Under the pieces are notes generated by a model, which worked only from the letters and a program-made list of their open reading frames with translations, did not search any database and was not told the origin of the DNA. 64,000 bases of DNA from Gammaproteobacteria bacterium. Lineage in GTDB: Bacteria; Pseudomonadota; Gammaproteobacteria; HK1. Of this stretch, positions 52,783 to 62,816 are shown one piece after another. Positions within the stretch are counted from its first letter, which is position 1, and each line of letters starts with the position of its first letter. Position numbers and translations under genes: made by a program. Location: NCBI GenBank assembly GCA_021773795.1, contig JAJFJT010000012.1, positions 1 to 64,000 on the forward strand, read 5' to 3'.

Positions 52783-54968
52783 CAGAAGGTGTTATGAAAA
52801 CCCGGAATACTGCGTTCCAATAAGTGCTCGGTTTTTTTGCCGAGGCCGGCCAGGCCCTTGAGCTCCAGCTGGAAGAAGATGGCGTTGGTGTAGTCACCTG
52901 CGGTATTGGTGAGATAACGGCGGCCAACGGCACGGAAGGCCCAACAGCAACTGTCGTATTCAATACCACCAAAGGTTTCCAGCGAGCGGCCCTTGGCAAG
53001 GGCGTAGTTCCAGCGTCCCACCGCATTCCAGCTACCGCTAATCGGCCAGTGCAGCGACAGGTCTGTTTGCTCGGTGGAGCCACGTACAAAGCGATAGGAG
53101 AGGTTAAGCACCCGCGCGGAATCCGGTTGGTAGCGCACGCTGATGGTGTTCTTGTCGGTGCGCCCCTCATGGGGGTCGTATTGCATTCCGGCCTGCAGAC
53201 GCCAGCCATTCCCAACCTTGCCCGCCAACTCGGCCACCAGGGCGGAGCCGTCGTTGGTGTCTACTGTCTCCGCCGGCAAGCCTACTTTGCGATCGCGAAG
53301 GAAGCGAATTTGGCCGATGCTGGCACGCAGCAGTTCATCGCCATCGTCCTCAAGCAAACGGCTGGTCAGTGCCAGGGTGATCTGATGGGCATCCCCAAGA
53401 CGGTCAGCACCACTGAAGCGGTTTTCCCGGAATAACTGGGAGAAGTTGAAGCTGTGAGCACCGGTATCAAAGACCGGGAGATCGCTTTGATCATCGAAGG
53501 GAACCATCAGATAGTAGATCCGCGGTTCCAGGGTCTGGACATAGCTTCCGTTCCCAAGGCTAAGGTCCCGCTCCAGGAACAGGCCACTGTCGAGGCTGAC
53601 CACAGGCAGGGTGCGGGAGGGGCTGTCGTCCTTGCCGGCCGTCTGGTCGTCAAGTGAATAGAGGGTATGGTGCAGGCTCACGCTGGGTTCAATGAAGTAG
53701 GCGCTGCCGCGCACCGGATAACGGAGCGTGGGGCGCAGATCGACACGGGAACCAGTGACGCTGGCCTCGCGGTCGAAGGCGACAAATTCTCCGTACAGGC
53801 CAAAATTGAGACGCCGGTTGTGCTCTGGAAAGTGGGTGCTGAATTGTATCTGGGGCAGACGTTCGTAGGGACGGTCTGCACCGGGAATGGTTTTGTCCAC
53901 GGTCTGGTAGCTGTCCAGCAGACCCGACACGGAGAAACGATCACCGCTATAGCTGAGATTGGCACGACGCTGCAGGAACTGGGTGCTGGCAACGTCAAGA
54001 CTGGTGCCGAGATCCTCGAAGTAATCCTTGTCGGTTACGTGGTTCAGGTTGAGATTGGTATTCCAGCGGCCAGCAAAGGCAGCACTGTGCTGAAAGTTGA
54101 AAAGCGCTCGTCCGCCCCCGCGTTCACGGTCATCGGGCAACCACTCGAGACCTGCTGCGCCCTGGCCCCAGTCCTGGCTAAGATAGCGATACTTACCTCC
54201 GAGTACGACGCCGCGTTGGCCTGTTGCACGGACCCGGAGGGTCGCGTCCCGGTTGGGTGCAATATTCCAGTAATAGGGAAGCTGGACTTCGGCACCGGCA
54301 TTGCCCGAGAGCCGGAAGGATGGGGTGAGGAAACCGGTTTTACGTGTGTCGCTCAAGGGGAAAGACAAATAGGGGGAATAGAAGATCGGTACGCCCTTGA
54401 ATTCCACCCTGACATGGCGAGCGACGCCGGTATCGGTCAGCTTGTTGATGTGCAGGTCCTTTGCCTTCAGGACCCACGCCTCCTGGTCCGGGTCGCAGGT
54501 GGTATAGCGCGCATCTTTCAGCAGTACCAGATCCGAGCCGCTGAGTGTAATTTGCTGTGCTTGGCCGCGACCGTGTTCATCGATTAGGCTGAAATTGGCA
54601 TTATCAATGACGGTTTCGTCTGCCTCCAAGTCCATGTGGGCATGGTCGCCGGTGAGATAGATGCTCTCTTCCCAGTACCGCACCGCACCGCTTGCTTCCA
54701 GGGTGCCGGCTGCCTGATCGTAACGGGCCGTATCCGATTGCAACTGCTGTCCGCTACGGTCTATCTGTACCTTGTTACGGAGTACCGAGACCCCTTTCTT
54801 TGCGAGATCAGCTTGCTCTGAGGAGAGATGAATGGCCCCGGCTACCTCACCTTGCGGTACGGGGCCGCGTTCCGGAACTCCGAAACCGCCACCGCACAGA
54901 GCCCAATCCCCAGGCGCTGCCTGCACGGGCAAAGCCTGTATGGCGATGGCTAGGGCAGCAGAAACCAA
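52782..54968 (-). CDS. lptD: LPS-assembly outer membrane protein LptD
   Basis: LptD is the outer membrane beta barrel that, with LptE, places LPS on the cell surface. It has an N-terminal OstA-like domain (LSSEQADLAKKGVSVLRNKV) and a C-terminal barrel. Cysteines at about residue 25, in YTTCDPD and in YDSCCWAFRAVG match the paired disulfide pattern. The only usual start in frame is TTG 54968, giving 728 residues but a signal peptide without basic residues. The in-frame sequence upstream (ERRSITTQHA) would complete a proper signal peptide but has no ATG or GTG before an upstream stop. Confidence 0.92.
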   Translation of the reverse strand: MVSAALAIAIQALPVQAAPGDWALCGGGFGVPERGPVPQGEVAGAIHLSSEQADLAKKGVSVLRNKVQIDRSGQQLQSDTARYDQAAGTLEASGAVRYWEESIYLTGDHAHMDLEADETVIDNANFSLIDEHGRGQAQQITLSGSDLVLLKDARYTTCDPDQEAWVLKAKDLHINKLTDTGVARHVRVEFKGVPIFYSPYLSFPLSDTRKTGFLTPSFRLSGNAGAEVQLPYYWNIAPNRDATLRVRATGQRGVVLGGKYRYLSQDWGQGAAGLEWLPDDRERGGGRALFNFQHSAAFAGRWNTNLNLNHVTDKDYFEDLGTSLDVASTQFLQRRANLSYSGDRFSVSGLLDSYQTVDKTIPGADRPYERLPQIQFSTHFPEHNRRLNFGLYGEFVAFDREASVTGSRVDLRPTLRYPVRGSAYFIEPSVSLHHTLYSLDDQTAGKDDSPSRTLPVVSLDSGLFLERDLSLGNGSYVQTLEPRIYYLMVPFDDQSDLPVFDTGAHSFNFSQLFRENRFSGADRLGDAHQITLALTSRLLEDDGDELLRASIGQIRFLRDRKVGLPAETVDTNDGSALVAELAGKVGNGWRLQAGMQYDPHEGRTDKNTISVRYQPDSARVLNLSYRFVRGSTEQTDLSLHWPISGSWNAVGRWNYALAKGRSLETFGGIEYDSCCWAFRAVGRRYLTNTAGDYTNAIFFQLELKGLAGLGKKTEHLLERSIPGFHNTF

Positions 54969-55106
54969 GGCGTGTTGGGTGGTGATGGAGCGTCTCTCTA
55001 GCGTAGGCGTTGAGGGAAATTACGACGCCGTACCCTCTCACAGATCACGTTTTCCTTCAACATGATCGATGGTTTTGGGCAGGGATTTCTCGTCGTTGTC
55101 GGGGGG

Positions 55107-56105
55107 TTAAGAGGCGAGGTGGTGGCGCACTACACTGGCAAGTGCGCGGGCGTGGTTGGGCTGATCGTTGAGGGCCGTTATATAGCGGAAAGAAAGTCCC
55201 CCTGCTGCCAGAAATTCTTTCTGTGCATCGTGGGCAATTTCGCGCAGGGTCTCGAGGCCGTCAACGGCAAAGCCCGGGCAAACCACGTCTACTTCGCGGA
55301 CGCCTTCTTTGGCCCAGCCAGTGAGAGTGGCCACGGTATCCGGGGTTAGCCACGGATCACGACCAAAGCGGGACTGATAACTCAGTGCCCAATGAGTTTT
55401 TTCCAATCCGAGTTCGCGGGCTGCCGCCTCCGCCGTGGCGGTGCATTCGTCGGCATAGGGGTCGCCAGCGTCGGCGTAGCGCTGGGGAATGCCATGAAAG
55501 GAGAACAGCAGGTGACGATGGCTATCTTTTAGCCCTCGCTCTGTGCGGATGCTTTCCACCAGGGCATGGAGCCAGGCCGAATGCGCGTGATAGCGCTGAA
55601 TAAAGCAGAGTTCAGGCAGTGCCCGCCAGTGGCGCAGCTCCCCGTTTACCGCATCGTAGAGTGCCGCAGTGGTGGTGGCTGAGTACTGCGGAAATAGCGG
55701 CAAAATTACCAGACGCAGGATCCCTGCGCGGCGAAAATCCTCTAGCGCCTTGGCCAGTTCCGGTTTGCCATAACACATGGCGGGCAATACCCGGATATTA
55801 CTGTTGTCTTGCTCCAGGTCTGCGGCAATAGCGGCACTCAGGCGGCGGGTAATGGCGGTGAGGGGGGAGCCATCTGTAGTCCAGATTTTCGCGTACTCGC
55901 GGGCCACCCGGCGGCAGCGCAGCGGCAGGATGAGACCGTGCAACAGCAGCCACCAGGGCAGTCGGGGCAGATCCACCACGCGGCGGTCGGCGAGAAACTC
56001 GGCAAGAAAGCGGCGGACTCCGCTGGCAGTGGGGCTGTCCGGGCTGCCCAAATTACACACCAGCAGACCGGTGAGTGGCTCCGATTCACGGATGCTATGA
56101 CCCAT
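55107..56105 (-). CDS. hemH: Ferrochelatase
   Basis: HemH inserts iron into protoporphyrin IX to make haem. The 332-residue protein has LLVCNLGSPDSPT, the catalytic-His segment LLFSFHGIPQRYADAGDPY, YQSRFGRDPWLTPDT and VCPGFAVDGLETLREI. It is upstream of lptD on the same strand, 138 bp away. The ATG at 56105 is the first good start. Confidence 0.95.
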   Translation of the reverse strand: MGHSIRESEPLTGLLVCNLGSPDSPTASGVRRFLAEFLADRRVVDLPRLPWWLLLHGLILPLRCRRVAREYAKIWTTDGSPLTAITRRLSAAIAADLEQDNSNIRVLPAMCYGKPELAKALEDFRRAGILRLVILPLFPQYSATTTAALYDAVNGELRHWRALPELCFIQRYHAHSAWLHALVESIRTERGLKDSHRHLLFSFHGIPQRYADAGDPYADECTATAEAAARELGLEKTHWALSYQSRFGRDPWLTPDTVATLTGWAKEGVREVDVVCPGFAVDGLETLREIAHDAQKEFLAAGGLSFRYITALNDQPNHARALASVVRHHLAS

Positions 56106-56205
56106 GGGGACTTTGTTCCTTAAGTAGTCATTGGTGAATGATTATACGCTGTCCCCCATAGAGCTTTGTTATATCCTCGCGGACAGGGTCTGACGGAGGA
56201 TTTTC

Positions 56206-57168
56206 ATGCGTGGTGTATTTCTCGATTGTAAGACCATGGCAGGAGCGGATCTGGATTATGGGCCGCTTGAGGCCGTGCTTGAGACGTGGGACTACCATGA
56301 GCTGACATCCCCGGAGCAGGTGGCGGCACGCATCGCGGGTGCTGAGGTGGTGGTGGTCAACAAGGTGATGCTGGACAGTGAGTTGCTAACGGCAGCCACG
56401 GATCTCCAACTCGTCTGCATCGCTGCTACCGGAACCAATAATGTGGACCTTAGGGCAGCGCGTGCCGTGGGGATTACCGTCAGCAACGTCCGTGGTTACG
56501 GGGCCGCCTCGGTTTCGCAGCATGTCTTTAGCCTGATCCTCGCGCTCTCCAATCGTTTGCTCGAATACCACGGTGCAGTGCAGGCCGGGCGCTGGCAGCA
56601 AAGCAGGCAATTTTGTTTTCTCGACTATCCCATTCGTGAGTTGGCAGGAAGCAAGCTGGGGATTATTGGCTATGGTGCCCTGGGCCAAGCGGTGGCGCAT
56701 TTGGGTGAGGCTTTTGGCATGGAGGTATTGTTGGCCCAGCGCCCCGGCGGACCAGCGGTGGCGGGGCGTTTGCCGCTCGCTGAGTTACTGGCCGAGGTGG
56801 ATGTACTCAGTATTCATTGCCCCCTGACATCGGCCACCCAAGGACTCATTGGTACACCGGAGCTACAGCTGATGAAGCTCGAGGCCATTCTTATTAATGC
56901 GGCCCGCGGCGGGATCGTCGATGAGGCTGCGTTGGCTGAGGCTTTGCGGGCGGGTATCATCGCCGGTGCGGGTGTCGATGTGCTCAGTAGCGAGCCGCCC
57001 AGTGAGGGGAATCCGCTGCTCGAAGCCAATATTCCCAATCTCATCGTGACGCCACACATTGCCTGGGGAAGTCAGGGCGCCCGTCAACGGATCATTGAAG
57101 GTATGGCGGAAAATATTCGAGCTTTTCGTGGCGGTAAAGCGTTAAACGTGGTCGCCGCGCCTGTCTGA
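56206..57168 (+). CDS. hprA: D-2-hydroxyacid dehydrogenase, probable glycerate/hydroxypyruvate reductase
   Basis: The 320-residue NAD(P)-dependent enzyme has a Rossmann loop LGIIGYGALGQAVAHLG, the catalytic Arg in NAARGGIVDEAAL, the Glu in VLSSEPPSEGNPLL and the His in TPHIAWGS. The family includes HprA, which reduces hydroxypyruvate, and close relatives acting on glyoxylate. Substrate choice cannot be read from sequence. GGAGG precedes the start. Confidence 0.85.
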   Translation: MRGVFLDCKTMAGADLDYGPLEAVLETWDYHELTSPEQVAARIAGAEVVVVNKVMLDSELLTAATDLQLVCIAATGTNNVDLRAARAVGITVSNVRGYGAASVSQHVFSLILALSNRLLEYHGAVQAGRWQQSRQFCFLDYPIRELAGSKLGIIGYGALGQAVAHLGEAFGMEVLLAQRPGGPAVAGRLPLAELLAEVDVLSIHCPLTSATQGLIGTPELQLMKLEAILINAARGGIVDEAALAEALRAGIIAGAGVDVLSSEPPSEGNPLLEANIPNLIVTPHIAWGSQGARQRIIEGMAENIRAFRGGKALNVVAAPV

Positions 57169-57186
57169 GGAAAATACGGATTAGCC

Positions 57187-57732
57187 ATGAATAAAAAGAT
57201 AAAGCACGGTCAGCCGGATAAGCGGGATTTCATGCCGCTCACCATCGCGGTGCTCACGGTGTCGGATAGTCGTAGCGAGAAAGACGATACCTCCGGTGGC
57301 CTGTTGGTGGAACGCCTCAAGGGTGAGGGCCATACGTTGGTTGAAAAGTGCATCTTGCCGGATGACGTTTACCGGGTGCGCGCCCGGGTGGCGAACTGGA
57401 TTGCAGAGCCCGGGGTGCAGGTGGTGATTACCACCGGAGGCACGGGTGTTACCGGGCGTGATGGCACACCGGAGGCGGTGGCGCCCTTGCTGGACAAGGA
57501 GCTCCCGGGTTTCGGTGAATTATTTCGTAGCCTTTCCTATGCCGACATTGCCACCTCCACCCTTAATTCCCGGCTGCTCGGTGGCGTGGCCAACGCCACC
57601 CTGGTTTTCTGTTTGCCTGGTTCTACCGGGGCCTGTCGCCTGGGCTGGGACGAGATCCTCCATTTCCAGCTGGATCGTCGTTATCGGCCCTGCAATCTGG
57701 CTGAACTGTTGCCCCGGATGATGGAGCGATAG
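57187..57732 (+). CDS. moaB: Molybdenum cofactor biosynthesis protein MoaB
   Basis: MoaB is a MogA-like adenylyltransferase of the molybdopterin pathway. The 181-residue protein has [19 protein letters not shown], the molybdopterin-binding [17 protein letters not shown] and [19 protein letters not shown] 57232 is a shorter start. moaE follows 7 bp after its stop, so the two are probably co-transcribed. Confidence 0.94.
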   Translation: MNKKIKHGQPDKRDFMPLTIAVLTVSDSRSEKDDTSGGLLVERLKGEGHTLVEKCILPDDVYRVRARVANWIAEPGVQVVITTGGTGVTGRDGTPEAVAPLLDKELPGFGELFRSLSYADIATSTLNSRLLGGVANATLVFCLPGSTGACRLGWDEILHFQLDRRYRPCNLAELLPRMMER

Positions 57733-57739
57733 CCTGCAA

Positions 57740-58195
57740 ATGGCTATAAAGGTACAGCAACAGGATTTTGACCTTGGCGCAGAGGTAGCGAAGCTGCGTG
57801 CTGCGGCACCCGGAGCGGGAGCGGTGGTGGCCTTCGTGGGACTGGTGCGGGACCTGGATGGTGAGCGGGCGATTAGTGCCTTGGAACTGGAACACTATCC
57901 GGAGATGACCGAGCGTATGTTGGGGGAAATCGTGGCTGAGGCCGGGGCACGCTGGGAACTCGCTGCAGTGCGTCTGATACATCGTGTCGGTCGGCTGGCA
58001 GCACAGGAGCAAATCGTGCTGGTGGCGGTGGCCAGTGCCCATCGCCACGATGCCTTTGCCGCCAGTGAGTTCATCATGGATTATCTGAAGACCCGTGCAC
58101 CCTTCTGGAAAAAAGAGGACAGTTCCGGGGACGCCGACTGGGTAGAACAGCGCCTGGGGGACCGGTCGGCTGCCAAGCGCTGGGAAAACAATTAG
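57740..58195 (+). CDS. moaE: Molybdopterin synthase catalytic subunit MoaE
   Basis: MoaE works with MoaD to add sulfur to precursor Z. The 151-residue protein has VVAFVGLVRDLDGERAISAL, ELEHYPEMTERMLGEI, RLIHRVGRLAAQEQIVLVAV and the catalytic Lys region LKTRAPFWKKE. No moaD is present here, so its partner must be elsewhere. waaA starts 2 bp after the stop. Confidence 0.95.
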   Translation: MAIKVQQQDFDLGAEVAKLRAAAPGAGAVVAFVGLVRDLDGERAISALELEHYPEMTERMLGEIVAEAGARWELAAVRLIHRVGRLAAQEQIVLVAVASAHRHDAFAASEFIMDYLKTRAPFWKKEDSSGDADWVEQRLGDRSAAKRWENN

Positions 58196-58197
58196 GT

Positions 58198-59487
58198 ATG
58201 GCGGCTATTAATTGCTCGCGTTTGTCCGCGGGCCTGTATACCACCGGTCACTATCTTATTCTGCCCTGGGTATTTGGGCATTTGCTGTGGCGCGGGCTGC
58301 GTAATCGCGCTTATTACCACCACTGGGGACAGCGTCTGGGTTATGGCGAGTCGCTACCGGAAGAGAGTTCAGTCATCTGGCTGCACGCGGTTTCGGTGGG
58401 CGAGGTACAGGCCGCTCTGCCCATACTGACACGGCTGCGAGAGCGTTATCCGGGCACCACCCTGGTGGTCACTACGACCACGCCTACCGGCAAAGAGCGC
58501 CTCCAGCAGGCCATGGGAAATACCGTCGTCCACCGATACCTGCCCTACGACATACCCGGCGCAGTCAAGCGCTTTCTGGATGGCGTACGCCCGGTCATGG
58601 CGATAGTGATGGAGACCGAAATCTGGCCCAACCTGTTTGCCGCTTGTCACCGGGACGGTATCCCGTTGCTGCTTGCCAATGCCCGCCTTTCAGATCGCTC
58701 CGCCACTGGCTACCGTCGGCTCGGTCGCTTGAGCCGCGACGTACTACGACATATCAGCCTGATAGCGGCCCAGAGCGAACGCGATGCAGAAAACTTTCGC
58801 ACCTTGGGGGCCTTGCCGGAAAGTATCAAGGTGACCGGCAGTGTGAAATTCGACATTCGCTTACCTCCGAGTCTATTGGAGGCGGCCGAGGTATTGCGCC
58901 GCTCTTGGGGCGTGGACCGGGGAATCTGGATTGCCGCCAGTACCCATGAAGGCGAGGAAGAGCAAATCCTCGAGGCCTTTGGGCGAGTGCGCGAACATCT
59001 GCCCACGGCACTGCTGGTGCTGGTGCCACGGCATCCAGAGCGTTTCGATCGCGTTGCCACACTGTGTCAGAAAGCGGGTTGGCGAGTGGCGCGACGTACC
59101 GACATGCCGGCCTCCTGTGAGGAGGAAGATGTCTTTCTGGGAGATACCATGGGTGAATTACCCTTGTTCTATGGTGCATCGGATCTGGCCTTCGTGGGCG
59201 GTAGCCTGATGGATGTGGGTGGCCACAATATGCTGGAACCGGCGGCCTTGGGTCTGCCGGTGCTGGTGGGGCCCTGGGTTTATAACTTCGCGGAAATCAG
59301 CGAGCGTCTGGATGCCTCCGGGGCACTGAAGCGGGTAGCAGATGCCGCAGCCTTGGCAGAGTGCGTGATAAACTATCTCGCTGACGCCAACCTGCGTCAC
59401 AGTACGGGAGAAAAGGGGCGTCAATTCGTAGAGGAAAACCGTGGCGCCCTGGATCGGCTGGAGACTATCGTGCAGGACCTGCTATAG
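58198..59487 (+). CDS. waaA: 3-deoxy-D-manno-octulosonic acid transferase
   Basis: WaaA adds Kdo to lipid IV-A. The 429-residue protein has an N-terminal membrane anchor (TGHYLILPWVFGHLLWRGL), the family segment WLHAVSVGEVQAALPIL with the catalytic Glu, VMETEIWPNLFAAC, and a C-terminal GT-B half with GGSLMDVGGHNMLEPAALG. It closes a plus-strand run with moaB and moaE. Confidence 0.95.
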   Translation: MAAINCSRLSAGLYTTGHYLILPWVFGHLLWRGLRNRAYYHHWGQRLGYGESLPEESSVIWLHAVSVGEVQAALPILTRLRERYPGTTLVVTTTTPTGKERLQQAMGNTVVHRYLPYDIPGAVKRFLDGVRPVMAIVMETEIWPNLFAACHRDGIPLLLANARLSDRSATGYRRLGRLSRDVLRHISLIAAQSERDAENFRTLGALPESIKVTGSVKFDIRLPPSLLEAAEVLRRSWGVDRGIWIAASTHEGEEEQILEAFGRVREHLPTALLVLVPRHPERFDRVATLCQKAGWRVARRTDMPASCEEEDVFLGDTMGELPLFYGASDLAFVGGSLMDVGGHNMLEPAALGLPVLVGPWVYNFAEISERLDASGALKRVADAAALAECVINYLADANLRHSTGEKGRQFVEENRGALDRLETIVQDLL

Positions 59488-59597
59488 CTCGCCAGGCGAC
59501 AGTTATTCTTATTGCCTCATCTCCAAGGCTTCAGGCTGTTTGGCGCTAAAATGTCTTTTTCAAATTAACACACACTTTTTTGAAGGTAGTCTTATCT

Positions 59598-60344
59598 ATG
59601 TTGAAACTCGTTTTGTTGCGTCATGGCCAGAGCACCTGGAACCGCGATAACCGCTTCACCGGTTGGCACGATGTGGATCTCACCGAACTGGGGCGGGGAG
59701 AGGCCAAAAAGGGTGGTCAGTCGCTGAGGGAAGCGGGTTATCAATTCGATATGGCCTTTACCTCGGTCCTCAAACGCGCCATCCGAACCCTCTGGATCAC
59801 CCTTGATGAGCTCGATCAGATGTGGCTCCCGGTGATTCGTGACTGGCACCTGAACGAGCGTCATTACGGCGGCTTACAGGGGCTGGACAAGGCCGAGACT
59901 GCGGCCAAATACGGTGATGAGCAGGTGCTCATTTGGCGCCGTAGCTATGATATTACACCCCCGCTGGTGGAGACCTCCGACGAGCGCTTTCCTGCCCATG
60001 ACCCGCGTTATAAAGGGCTGGACGAAGCCGAGTTGCCACGTGGTGAGTGTCTGGAAGAGACCGCAGAGCGCTTTTTGCCTTATTGGCATTCCCACATCGT
60101 GCCGGAGTTAAAGGCCGGTAAAAAGCTGTTGATCGCAGCTCATGGAAATTCCCTGCGTGCCCTGGTGCAGCATCTGGACCAGATCTCCAATGAGGAGATC
60201 GTCAAACTGAACATCCCCACCGCGGTACCGCTGGTTTATGAACTTGATGACGATCTGAAGCCGTTGAAGAGCTATTACCTGGGTGATGCGGACGAGATCG
60301 CCAAGGCACAGCAGGCGGTAGCCAATCAGGGCAAGGCTAAATAG
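59598..60344 (+). CDS. gpmA: 2,3-bisphosphoglycerate-dependent phosphoglycerate mutase
   Basis: GpmA interconverts 3- and 2-phosphoglycerate. The 248-residue protein has the catalytic RHG motif in [20 protein letters not shown], the Glu of [14 protein letters not shown], and [14 protein letters not shown] with the second His. ATG 59598 matches the family start; a TTG at 59580 would add six residues. Eleven bases after the stop lies the second copy of the miniature element. Confidence 0.95.
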   Translation: MLKLVLLRHGQSTWNRDNRFTGWHDVDLTELGRGEAKKGGQSLREAGYQFDMAFTSVLKRAIRTLWITLDELDQMWLPVIRDWHLNERHYGGLQGLDKAETAAKYGDEQVLIWRRSYDITPPLVETSDERFPAHDPRYKGLDEAELPRGECLEETAERFLPYWHSHIVPELKAGKKLLIAAHGNSLRALVQHLDQISNEEIVKLNIPTAVPLVYELDDDLKPLKSYYLGDADEIAKAQQAVANQGKAK

Positions 60345-60355
60345 GGAAACTTTCA

Positions 60356-60514
60356 GGAGCCTCTGATCTATTCTGGGCGAAGTAGATTGTGATTCAAAAT
60401 GTTCAGCTTTGAGGCGCTGATCGTACGTAATAGCCAGCTATTGCGAAGAGAAGTAACAAAAAAGATGGGCGTTTTGGGCGCAAGGTGCGAGTTCATGAAT
60501 AGATCAGAGGCTCC
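60356..60514 (-). mobile_element. Miniature inverted-repeat element, copy 2 (159 bp)
   Basis: Its ends are GGAGCCTCTGATCTATTC (60356-60373) and the exact reverse complement (60497-60514), so the terminal repeats are 18 bp and perfect. The right side is followed by TTAA (60515-60518); the left side has TTCA (60352-60355), one base different. The interior has no gene. Its reverse complement shares 43 bp (5 mismatches) with the short element at 3316-3373. It ends 6 bp before the gap start codon. Confidence 0.85.
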
Positions 60515-60520
60515 TTAAGT

Positions 60521-61546
60521 ATGGCGGTACGGGTAGGTATTAACGGCTTTGGCCGGATGGGGCGGTTGGTGTTGCGCGCCGGCTGGGACAACCCCGATCT
60601 GGAATTTGTCCATATCAACGAGATCGCGGGTGGGGCTGAGGTGTCGGCCCATCTGCTGAATTTCGATTCCATCCATCGGCGCTGGACGCATGAGGCCAGC
60701 GCGGGCCCGGACTACATTGAGATCGAGGGCCGCCGTCTGAGCTTCAGTGCCGAGGCGACACCGGGGGCAGTGCCTTGGGCCAAATCAGGGGTGGATATCG
60801 TGCTCGAATGTACCGGCGCCTTTCGCACCTGGGACAGTCTGGAGCCCTACTATCAGTGCGGGGTGAAAAAGGTCATCGTCGCCGCACCGGTGAAAGAGGG
60901 CGGTGCGCTCAATATCGTGATGGGCATCAATGATCACGAGTACCAACCCGAGCGCCATCATTTGCTCACCGCCGCATCCTGCACCACCAACTGTCTGGCC
61001 CCGGTGGTCAAGGTGATCCACGAGGGCCTTGGTATCAAACACGGGGTGTTCACTACCATCCACGATCTCACCAATACCCAGGTGATCGTCGACAAGCCCC
61101 ACAAGGACCCGCGCCGTGCGCGTTCCTCCCTGCTCTCCATGATTCCCACCAGCTCGGGTTCCGCCACCGCGATTACGATGATTTATCCGGAGCTTAAAGG
61201 GCGCTTGAATGGCCTCGCAGTGCGGGTGCCCATCCTCAATTCTTCCATCAGTGACTGTGTTTTCGAGGTGGAGCGCCCCACCACCCGGGAGGAGGTCTGT
61301 GCACTTTTGGAAACGGCGGCCGCAGGGCCATTGAAAGGTATTCTGGGGTACGAGGAACGGCCCCTGGTCTCAGTGGATTACGCCAGCGACCCGCGTTCCT
61401 CCATCGTCGATGGGCTAACGGTCATGGTCAATGATGAAACCCAGGTGAAGTTGCTGGCCTGGTATGACAGCGAATTTGGTTATGTCCAGCGTATGGTGGA
61501 ATTAGCGGCCAAAGTGGCGCGCGCGATGTCGGAGGAAAAGGCGTGA
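60521..61546 (+). CDS. gap: ArsJ-associated glyceraldehyde-3-phosphate dehydrogenase
   Basis: This is a 341-residue NAD-dependent GAPDH with the Rossmann loop [16 protein letters not shown] and the active-site [11 protein letters not shown] with nucleophile C154. In place of the usual aspartate motif it reads HINEIAGG. It overlaps arsJ by 4 bp. GAPDH proteins of this pairing use arsenate instead of phosphate to make 1-arseno-3-phosphoglycerate, which ArsJ exports. The 5' flank is a miniature element whose end (AGAGG, spacing about 10) supplies the only ribosome site-like sequence. It is not the central glycolytic copy on this evidence. Confidence 0.93.
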   Translation: MAVRVGINGFGRMGRLVLRAGWDNPDLEFVHINEIAGGAEVSAHLLNFDSIHRRWTHEASAGPDYIEIEGRRLSFSAEATPGAVPWAKSGVDIVLECTGAFRTWDSLEPYYQCGVKKVIVAAPVKEGGALNIVMGINDHEYQPERHHLLTAASCTTNCLAPVVKVIHEGLGIKHGVFTTIHDLTNTQVIVDKPHKDPRRARSSLLSMIPTSSGSATAITMIYPELKGRLNGLAVRVPILNSSISDCVFEVERPTTREEVCALLETAAAGPLKGILGYEERPLVSVDYASDPRSSIVDGLTVMVNDETQVKLLAWYDSEFGYVQRMVELAAKVARAMSEEKA

Positions 61547-62775
61547 CTGATCTTCGTAACTACGCCCTCGTAACCGCCGCCTACTGGGGTTTCACCCTGA
61601 CCGATGGCGCCCTGCGCATGCTGGTGCTGCTGCACTTTCACAGCCTTGGCTACAGCCCCTTGCAGATTGCCACCCTGTTCCTGTTCTATGAATTCTTTGG
61701 CATTGTCACCAATCTGGTCGGTGGCTGGATCGGTTCCCGTTTCGGCCTGCGCATAACCCTGCTGGGTGGGCTTGCGATGCAGGTGTTCGCGCTCACTATG
61801 CTGGCGCAGCTTTCACCGGACTGGAGCCAGGGATTCTCGGTGGCCTTTGTCATGGTTGCCCAGGCACTCTCCGGTATAGCCAAGGACCTCACCAAGATGA
61901 GTTCCAAGAGTGCCATCAAGCTGGTGGTGCCGGGCGATGCCCAATCCTCGTTGTTTAAATGGGTCGCCATTCTCACCGGCTCCAAAAATGCTCTCAAAGG
62001 AGCGGGTTTCTTTCTCGGTGGCCTGCTGCTGGCGACGCTGGGTTTTGGGCATGCCCTGTACGCCATGGCCGCTGGGCTATTCATCGTCCTGTGTGGTTCG
62101 GTATTGCTGCTGCCCCGGGAGATGGGCAAGGCCAAGGCCAAGGTTAAATTTAGCTCCATCCTTTCCAAGAGCCCCGAGATCAATCGCTTGTCGGCGGCGC
62201 GCTTCTTCCTCTTCGGCTCACGGGATATATGGTTTGTAGTGGGACTGCCGGTCTTTCTGCATGCATCGCTGGGCTGGAGCTTTACCCAGGTGGGCGGCTT
62301 TATGGCGGCCTGGGTGATCGGTTATGGCTTCGTGCAGGCATCGGTCCCCGCGTGGATGCGTCGTGGCCACGCGCCGCGGGGGCGTACCGCGCTGGGTTGG
62401 ACCACCTTGCTGAGTTTTTCCCCGGCGGCTATCGCCCTGGCACTGCAGTTTGGCGCGGATCCGGCGCTGGCCATTATCATTGGCCTCGGGCTATTCGGCG
62501 CGATCTTTGCAGTGAATTCCTCCATCCATTCCTATCTGGTGCTTGCCTATACCGACGCCGATAAGGTGGCGCTTAACGTTGGCTTTTATTACATGGCTAA
62601 TGCGGCCGGCCGGCTGGTGGGTACGGTGCTTTCGGGATGGGCCTTTCAAGTCTGGGGGTTGGTGGGTTGTCTGTGGGTATCGACCGCCTTCCTGCTCGCC
62701 GCCGCCGCCCTCTCCCTGCTGCTTCCGGACCCGGCGAAGATCGGTACGCCCGCCGCCAGTCCTGTCGCGGGTTAA
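61543..62775 (+). CDS. arsJ: Organoarsenical efflux transporter ArsJ (MFS)
   Basis: The 410-residue major facilitator protein has about 12 membrane helices. ArsJ-type features include [20 protein letters not shown] at the N-terminus, [17 protein letters not shown], and a C-terminal half with [20 protein letters not shown]. It exports 1-arseno-3-phosphoglycerate, giving arsenate resistance with the GAPDH partner. It starts at GTG 61543, overlapping gap. No arsR, arsC or arsB is seen in the window, so the regulator must lie elsewhere or be lost. Confidence 0.93.
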   Translation: MTDLRNYALVTAAYWGFTLTDGALRMLVLLHFHSLGYSPLQIATLFLFYEFFGIVTNLVGGWIGSRFGLRITLLGGLAMQVFALTMLAQLSPDWSQGFSVAFVMVAQALSGIAKDLTKMSSKSAIKLVVPGDAQSSLFKWVAILTGSKNALKGAGFFLGGLLLATLGFGHALYAMAAGLFIVLCGSVLLLPREMGKAKAKVKFSSILSKSPEINRLSAARFFLFGSRDIWFVVGLPVFLHASLGWSFTQVGGFMAAWVIGYGFVQASVPAWMRRGHAPRGRTALGWTTLLSFSPAAIALALQFGADPALAIIIGLGLFGAIFAVNSSIHSYLVLAYTDADKVALNVGFYYMANAAGRLVGTVLSGWAFQVWGLVGCLWVSTAFLLAAAALSLLLPDPAKIGTPAASPVAG

Positions 62776-62816
62776 AGACATCATCCCGATAGATATTGGG
62801 GAGTAGTAGCGTCCAC

